From contig NC_135559.1 of the NCBI RefSeq assembly GCF_964340395.1, positions 7,418,259 to 7,482,258 on the forward strand: 64,000 nucleotides of DNA, given 5' to 3'. The position numbers were made by a program, and so were the translations under genes. This DNA is from Glandiceps talaboti. Lineage: Eukaryota; Hemichordata; Enteropneusta; Spengelidae. Positions within the stretch are counted from its first letter, which is position 1; the number at the start of each line of letters is the position of its first letter. The notes under the pieces are model-generated. The model had not been told where the DNA came from, did not search any database, and saw only the letters and a program-made list of their open reading frames with translations. This document shows, in pieces, positions 51,835-64,000 of this stretch.

Positions 51835-53118
51835 TTACAATAAAGCTCCTAAAATAGGGTGACTGAGATAGAACACAAATAGCCTTACATTTATATCTCC
51901 CAGCCCTAGCGTCACTGACAGTTTAGGAAATATCACTAGTCGGGTGTAAAATTCTCTTTAACTTTTAAGTTTGGGTCGTTGGGTCATGAACCTGATAAAC
52001 AAAGTGGCAAAGGTCGCCCTAGTATTTATCTAACCCCCCCCCCCCCCTTTATCATACGGTTAATTTTCTTACGGTACTGTCTGTCTGGTAAATTCCTTTC
52101 AATGATGTCCTTAGCTTGTTTGACGGAATCATCTGATGTTACATCTAGAGGTACGATGTACAATTTCAAGTTTGCACACTCAGACTTCAGCTTGTTGGCT
52201 CCTTCGCCGTCTGTAGGAAAAGATAAATTTGAACTAGACCATAAGCTTGTACAATCCCCCTTGCTCACGATTGTAATAAGTAACCATCTGAAACCTTATT
52301 CGTAGAAACATGAACATATACATGTATTGCGTCGTACCATATACGTATATATGTGCGATGCACGCTGATGCATAGTCTGTAAGGTACGCCGTGACGGGGC
52401 GCCCTCAAACATCAGGCAACCCCCAACAAAGGAGGCCGGTGAGGGCGAAACGTCACGACGTATCTTACAGTCCAATTGATGCACAGTTACGGAAACGGCA
52501 AAAGAGCATGTTTAGTTGTAAACTGAGATAACGATCTACAGACATAAGTCATAGCCCGAGCACATTTGAGAGAAGCTGACCCATGACCATGTCTTGCATT
52601 TGTAGTACTCAGGCCACGACTAGAAGCCTCAGACCACTAGTGGTCTGAGACTCGACTTGTACACAAATATTTTATATTGTTTGCTATTTTGCTCAGGTTA
52701 ATAACCACAGACAAGTCGTCTGTGGGCTAAAAGAGAATGTGGGAATAATCGACGGATTACCTTCATTATCAGTTCTATTCAAGAAAGACAGATTTGTTAA
52801 TAATACATTACCCGGAAAGAGACAGCCAGCATATACGATACATCCACGGGAAGCTAGTACTTTTGCAAGACTGTGACCAAATCCTGTGTCACAACCCGTG
52901 ATGAGTAGCGGTCGACCCTTGAGGTTTAACAGCTCTTTAGGCATACTAAGTATAACGAAGCAGCACGTCACAGCGAGGATAACGGTAATAACTGCTTTGT
53001 TCGTAACACTGAATGTACAACCTAAAACCGAAGACGACCTCTCCGTTGTTGTTATCACAGCAACAATCATAACCAAGAAAGACACGACAACTAGTCTTCG
53101 CTTTGTCACTGTTTCCAT
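49038..53118 (-). CDS. SDR9C dehydrogenase A, BDH1/RDH-like (complete, 5 exons)
   Basis: A short-chain dehydrogenase/reductase using NAD(P) to oxidise a secondary alcohol; the family includes 3-hydroxybutyrate dehydrogenase (BDH1) and retinol/steroid dehydrogenases. Exons 53118-52812, 52210-52073, 51379-51230, 50700-50567, 49439-49038; GT-AG, phases agree; 376 aa. Two N-terminal hydrophobic segments (about 9-24, 41-58) suggest membrane anchoring. Cofactor motif TGCDTGFG (74-81), NNAG (154-157), catalytic Ser in NVSSM (205/206), Tyr219 and Lys223 in [26 protein letters not shown] and QYGREYF resemble BDH1 more than RDH5. The usual VEPG is VQPG here. The start ATG has a strong GCCATGG context. 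Intron positions match genes B and C. Substrate not determinable. Confidence 0.88.
49611..49968 (+). mobile_element. TTAGGCCTAA MITE, full copy 2
   Basis: CGCCTAAAAAATTGCTTGGT ... CGGAACAACACAATTTTTTAGGCCTAA; the interior matches 9593-9950 throughout (AAAACTGTTCTTCCAATCTG). Lies in the last intron of SDR gene A. Confidence 0.85.
50300..50435. repeat. (ACAGT/ACAC)n pentameric-type tract
   Basis: CACAGTACAGTACAGCACAG-type repeats over about 135 bp in the last intron of SDR gene A; they create Cys/Val-rich false frames. Confidence 0.9.
50878..51030. mobile_element. Foldback MITE with GTGACCTAAGG core, copy 2
   Basis: Arms TTCCCAATATTCGTCATTG / GGCGAATAATTACG, with GTGACCTAAGGGGCCTTGTC in the middle, as at 12345-12535. 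Lies in intron 3 of SDR gene A. Confidence 0.75.
51541..51836. repeat. (TTTG)n and (CA)n tracts
   Basis: TTTG/GTCT tetranucleotides at 51541-51662 and (CA)n at 51757-51836, in intron 2 of SDR gene A. Confidence 0.95.
52373..52474. mobile_element. Mutator-like MITE, copy 3
   Basis: TAGTCTGTAAGGTACGCCGT ... GTCACGACGTATCTTACAGT, as 16592-16685. TGATGCA lies on both sides (52366-52372, 52477-52483), a 7-of-9 match of a worn 9-bp duplication. Lies in intron 1 of SDR gene A. Confidence 0.85.
52628..52649. repeat. Perfect 22-bp palindrome (CTCAGACCACT arms)
   Basis: CTCAGACCACT followed at once by its exact inverse. The same arm (CAGACCACTA) makes the hairpin at 62637-62661. No flanking duplication seen here. 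Confidence 0.7.
52706..52724. repeat. 19-bp hairpin (CACAGAC arms)
   Basis: CACAGAC AAGTC GTCTGTG; arms as in 46899-46932 but with most of the stem missing. No flanking duplication seen. Confidence 0.55.
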
Positions 53119-53318
53119 GGCTACCGTATCAACTTGAATTTAGCTTTCGTTCACTGGTCTGGTCGTCCCGTTTTGAATGGATTCATCTGTGCAGTACGTT
53201 TGAACACTGCAGGTGCGAGGCCATGACCCCATGTTATCGGTCAAAGGTCAAAGTGTACAGATTGTGGATAGACGCACATGTGATAGTATTATTGACAGTT
53301 TATATTCTGATTGTCTAA

Positions 53319-53520
<202 letters not shown>

Positions 53521-53876
53521 GAACAAAATTCAACCTCAGGAGCAGTCGTTTACCTTACGTTTGTAAAACTGTTAACTTCATTTACCTACCATATGTAGCT
53601 AAAAGAAGACCAGTTTAAATCTTTATTTTTCTTTTTAAAAAACGACACAAATAGCCCTCACAGCTGAGAAGTAGTGCTAGTAGCTACCTTCACCGCCAAA
53701 ATATTATTCGTGATGAAAGAAATGTCAATCCAGCAGGTTGCGACTATTTTTGTTGCACTATTACAAATATGACATTGACAGAAATGTCTTAAAACGGTAT
53801 ACTTTGCCTTTGAGTTGTAGCAATATATCTGAGGTCAGTCAGATATGACTTGTACATGCTTTATGTTTAATAGCCA

Positions 53877-58735
<4,859 letters not shown>

Positions 58736-59211
58736 GGCGGAAACTATGTGCAAAAGAGAGGGGTGGCAAAATCTAGGGTATATAGACGTATCTAGTAGAC
58801 TAGTACGTACGAATGTCAGGTTACCATAACATGAATGACACGTCAATGGCGTACCGGGAGCTGACGTGTTATGTTGACGACAGCTGACCTCAACATGTTA
58901 AGGCTTAGGACAGATTTGTTTATGAATACACATCTGTGACATATGTTACCAATTATGATATTAATATTGAGCCTTTTTTCTATATTGAAATATACAGACG
59001 CAGCATGCACTTAAAGGGGAACTATAGGAAATAAAGGTATTTCCATGAACGGAGTCATTTCATAATTATAATTTCACATCACATGTCGCTCAGTTGCTAA
59101 GAAACACCAAATTGAAACTATTTTTTTTAACTCTATTCTTTTAGCATGCATGCATGCATGTATGCAAGCATGCATATGCATCCATCCATCCATCCACCCA
59201 CATGCACACGC

Positions 59212-59243
<32 letters not shown>

Positions 59244-61037
59244 CCATCTACATGCACACGCACATCCACATGCATACGCACACAGGCTCGCACACACACA
59301 CACACACACACACATACATACATACAGATAGAGAGACAGACAATGATTTTAACTAATACAATATCCCACACAATGCATTGGCAGACTCCCATGCTTACAT
59401 ACGTACAATATTATCTTATTTGCATATACTTATTAAATACTTGGCATCCTATATTTATACTGTACCACTGAAAATTGAGTTTGTTCATAAACACACTCAT
59501 AACAGTACCTGTGATTGAAAAGTATGTTGATCCATTGCTGATTCTGAGAAGCTTAAGATAAGTACAGTGTCATGTATCACTATGACAATGGCAGTAAACA
59601 AAAGCAAATGTCTAATCATATATAGTATTGCTTCAAGTAAACAATGAAATCTTTCCATTATTTAAGATAGGATTCTTGTGGGTGGGTAGAGCTCAAATTG
59701 CCGATAGACAATATGAGAAAAAAAGTAGTAACATTATCAGATTTTCCATACCTACATGCAAATAATATACAAATATGGATATGATCGAATTACATGCACA
59801 CAAAATCACATGATTGCACACTGTGATTGTTACAAAATACAGAATGAAATGCCAAAAATTAAAAATATGTATAGAATGTTTGTTAAAATGTTGTAGCTTC
59901 TTGCTATTCATTGACTCATGAGTTACACACACCATGGATGTATTAGTGAGATCTCACTAATACCACAGACAACTAACACACTAGTTAATTGTCTGTGCTC
60001 AGAGTTACACACACCATGGATGTATCAGTGAGATCTCACTAATGCATTCATACACACATTAACACGGTATACTTAGTATGTTGTTTCACATTCATCTGTC
60101 ATGTAGGAAAACAGAGTAGAGTTGTTTCATGAATTAAAAAAATCCAAAATAAATGCCAATTTGTTATCCATATGACCACTTTAATATCCATTCTATATAA
60201 GTACATTCTATCTATACATTGAGGTACTAATTTCGACAGTCGTCAGTTACACACTGTGCAACTTTTACATACTTTACACCTTGGGTGTACAAGTTTTAAA
60301 ATTGTTCTGTTATTTTGTTCAAGCAAACTCCAACCCAATCTCAATCAATATCAAGAAAAAAATTCTGGGGTCACCATGCAAATTTTTAGAACAGAGGTCA
60401 CCATGATATCAAAATGAATCCATTTTAGAATCCAAAATGGCTTCCTAATATAGTGTTAGCTCTATGGGACATAAAGATTGTTGGTTTCCTTGAAAACAAG
60501 ATGGCGATTCTCAAATTTATATCAAATTACATGGAAAGGACCAGCACTAGCTTTCATATGGCAAAGTTTGGAGACCTTTGAATAACTATGATTTAGCAAA
60601 ATTGGTCTTTGAACCATGTAAATACTAGATGGGTTCTCAACCTTATCATTCTTATTCAATATCCACTGCAAATATCCTAACTTATGTCAATGAAAGTTAT
60701 CTCTTTTGTACAAAAAAAATTGAAATTGAAATTTTTTTCTTCATTTCTTTTCCAGATGCACAAGCTAGCTGACTTTTCCTTGAACACGTTTTATGGACAA
60801 AATTAGAATATCGGTTTTCTCAAGCGACCAATGGTAAAAATGATGTGAAGTTATGTCATACGACAGTAAAATACACAATTTATTTAAAACACACACACAC
60901 ACACACACACACTTGGTGCCCTGAATTTCAAGTTAATCTTGCAATTTCAATATTATCTTTGAATAAATTTTATGTATACTGTAAATTTAAAATCTTGCAT
61001 TGTTGTGTTCATTCCTGAGAAATCTTGAAAGTCACAA
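58736..61037. other. Intergenic interval between SDR genes B and C
   Basis: No gene seen. Holds the promoter of gene B (right of 58735), a worn TTAAAGGGGAA repeat (59013-59125), CATG/CAGA/CA tracts (59140-59345), a 42-bp direct duplication around a hairpin (59920-60043) and a likely gene C poly(A) signal (AATAAA, 60884-60879 minus). Confidence 0.6.
59920..60043. repeat. 42-bp direct repeats flanking a 34-bp hairpin
   Basis: 59920-59961 and 60002-60043 (GAGTTACACACACCATGGAT ... AGTGAGATCTCACTAAT) differ at one base. The 40 bp between them include a 34-bp hairpin (59964-59997) with CACAGACAACTAA-type arms like those of 46899-46932. Each repeat ends in an own palindrome (AGTGAGATCTCACT). Confidence 0.85.
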
Positions 61038-64000
61038 TCACTTTCTTAGAACTGTTGGTTTGGCATAAGTGGCTAATTGCTGAATAAACAACTGATCTGT
61101 GATGAAGCTTGGCAGGAAACGAAACATGTATGCTTTAACCCAGGTGTCGAAGAATCCACCAATGAGATATCTGTGTTTTGGATCCAGTGACCATACAGCA
61201 TGTACCATTGCATTTACAACAGGTGTACCATCATCACTAGTGTCGTCAAGAGCATTCTTCCAAAACTGCATGTGACTATCAAAGTACTCTTTCCCATAAT
61301 GCCTTTTGACCTTGTCATCTAGACTATCCCATAATTGGTAGCTAGACTTCTTAAACTCCTCCCATTTGTTGAGACCAATGCTGGTAGCTCTGGCATAAGG
61401 ACCAGGTTCAACCAAACATACCTGTCAAAATATAATGTCAGTAAAAATCTTAGTGGCAGTATTATATATTACTAATAGTACTAATAATTTCATGATGATC
61501 AGATGGTAATCTGTGATTTATCTAGCATGTACCATCCTTTAATTACAAAAACACTGATGGGAATCCTAGTAAAATACCTGGGGAAAGCATACAGGTACAG
61601 ATTTTACATACTTACAATTCACAATTATACTGCTAGATAGTTTGCAAGTTACAACCCTGGGGCAGTGCAGTGGCCAACTCTGGTAGGGGTGTGTGGCCAA
61701 TACTGCCAACCCCAGACCCCATTTTAGACCTATTTTGACCAACAATCAATACACCATAGGCAAATGCATACCCAATCAAAAGCCATGATAAAATTGTTTT
61801 GTAAATCAAAAATTCAAAATACATACGCAATCCTCATCCATATGGCCACTTTTTTAAAAATTCAGATTGTTATAGTCTGTGCCCTTCTAATGCAAACTGG
61901 GTATACACCTCTAGCAATTGAGATCTTGGTTTACTTAGAAACACACAAACTAAAAATGAGACGTGTGCATGTGTGTGTGATCAACATGTCAAAATAATAG
62001 TTTTAGTGTGTGTCTATCTTAGTAAAAGGAGACCTCAATTAACTGCCAGAGTGGTATTAATTATCTTAATTGAAGACAATCAAAAGATACTATGAATAGC
62101 TAACTAAGAACCAACACTTACATTAACTCCCCACTGTTGCATCTCATAGCGTAGTGTATCAGAGAAGCATTCAATGGCATACTTGGTCATGCAATATTCA
62201 GCATTGGAAGGAATGGTCCAGACACCCGATACACTGCTAATGTTTACAATACGACCTATTGAGAGGAAATAAAGTAGTCAAGCATTACAAGCCAAGTAAA
62301 TGTTTATACAGAGAAGAATAAATATCAGACCAATCTTACATATCTGAAACCATGGCAAAATTACATGACAAAATCGAGCAACTACACATGTTGCTGTTAT
62401 TACACGCCTCAATTTACACATGTGTAGAGTCCTCCCACTGTATTTCAGTATAAGTATTTTATTTCAACTTTGTACTGTATACTGGGGGGGGGGGGGGGGG
62501 GGGGGGGAGAGACAACGGCCTACAGTATCTAAATAAAATTAATATCATTATTACATTTGTACCAATTATTACTTACACCACTGCACACACATGCTACTGT
62601 AGTGGTAATTGCACTGGAATGAAGTGCATACTGACTCAGACCACTATCTTTTAGTGGTCTGTGATACTGAAAACATTATTGTACAGTTACATGCAAATGA
62701 GGGCACTATCGTGTATTGTACACAAAAGCATGTGATCACACTATCATTTTTACATAAATTTGCTGTTTCAAATAAACATAACAGTACTCCATTCCACACA
62801 AGTTCCAGTGTGAGTTTCTGCTGCACTTTCACATTTGTGAAAGTATGACTGCAGAGAACACTACAAGCAATCGTGCAAATATCCGAGTATGTCACAACTA
62901 CACTCACATGTCATGAAGTTGTCATAATTAACAGCAACAGTCATCTTACCTCGGTTTCTTCGTATTTGTGCTAGACATGCTTTGGTTACACGTAGAGTAC
63001 CATACACATTAACCTCAGCTAACTTCTTGAATCTCTCAATTGGTGCAAACTCAATATCAGCACATGTCCAGATACCTGCATTATTGACCACAGCCCAGAG
63101 ATCTGTAGAATACACAACGTTATTAACTGCGGCACCATTCTCGCAAACCAGAGTTATTATTTGTACCACTACACCAGTAGGGAACGGTACCGTAAAACGG
63201 TCATTGTTTGCGACGATGAGTGGCACAAGCAAACATTATAAGCCCTGGTGTGGCATTAACAAAGTTGTCTTCTGACGTTGTTAGTACAGCTGAAAACATA
63301 ATGGGGGTTTTTGTGACATTTTTGTACTAGTATACAAGCACAGCTAAAAATGATCAGGTCTGAAACAGGGCTGTGGCAGGCCTGGTACAGGTACAGGTAA
63401 ATAACCTACCTGTAGACTTGTAGGACTAACACTACTACACTATTTCTGCTAGCCTAACTGACATTTTGATTTTTTGAATTTTCGCCCATCCATCTAGTCT
63501 AAAAAAATCTCCTTCAATCAGCTGGTATTAAGCTATGTCCTGTCACAAAAACATGTGCAAGAATTTAGAATTCAACAGAATCTGTTTCCCATATAACCTC
63601 TCATTAAAACACCTATTAATTATGGAGTTATCACGTGACCTGATTACAATTAACATCTAATTACAATTTAAATGTCTAATTCTGTATTCGACTGATCAAG
63701 TTCTCTGGAGGAATGCCAGGGAAATACCGTTAAAAAATATTCAAAAAATTCTTTCAAGTCTACAGGTAGGTTATGATGAACAGTACTTGTGCTGGGATGT
63801 GGAGTCAGAGAGGGAGACTTGAAGACAAGGAAGAGAAATATGAGAATGAGACACAAAAGAGTGACAGACACAGACAAAATGGGAAGAGTAAGGAAAGTAC
63901 ATTACTAACCATGATTCCTTTTAACCAAAGTTTCGTCTACCAATTTCATTGCCTTGGCAACAGATTCATCAGATGTGACATCAAGGGGTACAATGACAAC
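61038..64000 (-). CDS. SDR9C dehydrogenase C, BDH1/RDH-like (partial, exons 2-5)
   Basis: Exon 2 is cut by the window edge (64000-63910); exon 3 is 63102-62950, exon 4 62255-62122, exon 5 61421-61038. Splice phases equal those of genes A and B. Visible: [65 protein letters not shown] with catalytic Ser, YCMTK catalytic Tyr/Lys, VEPGPYARATSIG, RHYGKEYF, and an end of AKPTVLRK. The first exon with TGxxxGxG and any membrane anchor lies beyond the window. It has the intact active-site set, so it is probably functional. The donor of exon 2 is GTTAGT, weaker than usual. Confidence 0.88.
62635..62663. mobile_element. 29-bp hairpin with exact 7-bp direct repeats
   Basis: CAGACCACTA TCTTT TAGTGGTCTG, plus two outer bases each side. 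ATACTGA flanks it at 62628-62634 and 62664-62670. In intron 3 of SDR gene C. Confidence 0.7.
63407..63773. mobile_element. MITE with ACCTACCTGTAGACTTG ends
   Basis: ACCTACCTGTAGACTTGTAG at the left, inverse CAAGTCTACAGGTAGGT at the right. The left interior (CTACACTATTTCTGCTAG, CTAACTGACATTTTGATTTT) matches the left arm of 25731-25911. In intron 2 of SDR gene C. Confidence 0.65.

Overview
The window is nuclear DNA from an animal. It is AT-rich, its genes are split by GT-AG introns of 0.1-4 kb, and simple repeats and short inverted-repeat transposons are dense. No bacterial-style operon was seen, and no virus copy was recognised. A carotenoid oxygenase, a cilium gene (CFAP300), a DUF229 protein and a tandem BDH1-like dehydrogenase cluster fit a non-vertebrate marine animal, perhaps a hemichordate, other invertebrate deuterostome or lophotrochozoan. 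This is a guess from gene content only.

Layout. (1) 0.65-6.04 kb, minus: complete CFAP300, 7 exons. (2) 6.37-13.0 kb, plus: complete TMEM256, 4 exons, head to head with CFAP300 across 327 bp. An inverted copy of its first exon lies at 15.1 kb. (3) 13-19.5 kb: no confident intact gene; satellites, a hairpin-rich block and transposon relics. (4) 19.5-30.2 kb, plus: complete carotenoid oxygenase (BCO/RPE65 family), 9 exons, 510 aa, with all four iron-binding histidines. (5) 30.2-34.3 kb: no gene seen. (6) 34.3-38.8 kb, minus: DUF229 protein, 807 aa, 3 coding exons. (7) 38.8-46.4 kb: no firm gene. (8) 46.5-48.0 kb, plus: one small membrane-protein gene and one possible 99-aa three-exon gene. (9) 49.0-64.0 kb, minus: three tandem SDR genes of the BDH1/RDH (SDR9C) type with shared intron positions; the third runs off the right edge.

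Function. The carotenoid oxygenase and the SDR9C cluster lie about 19 kb apart. Carotenoid cleavage yields retinal, and some SDR9C enzymes act on retinoids, but these three look closer to 3-hydroxybutyrate dehydrogenase, so a shared pathway is only a possibility.

The most unusual content is non-coding. There is a well-formed type I hammerhead ribozyme inside a (TA)n tract in intron 1 of the oxygenase gene (minus strand, 20673-20713). There are tiny (29-38 bp) hairpin insertions flanked by 7-8 bp direct repeats; one can be checked against an empty site in the opposite arm of its host MITE. Several MITE families have clear target-site duplications: 8 bp (hAT-like: 6783-7087, 19668-20000) or 9 bp (Mutator-like: 16592-16685, 19276-19389, 32162-32364). 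One such hairpin element sits just after the oxygenase stop codon. Coordinates were counted by eye and may be off by one or two bases.
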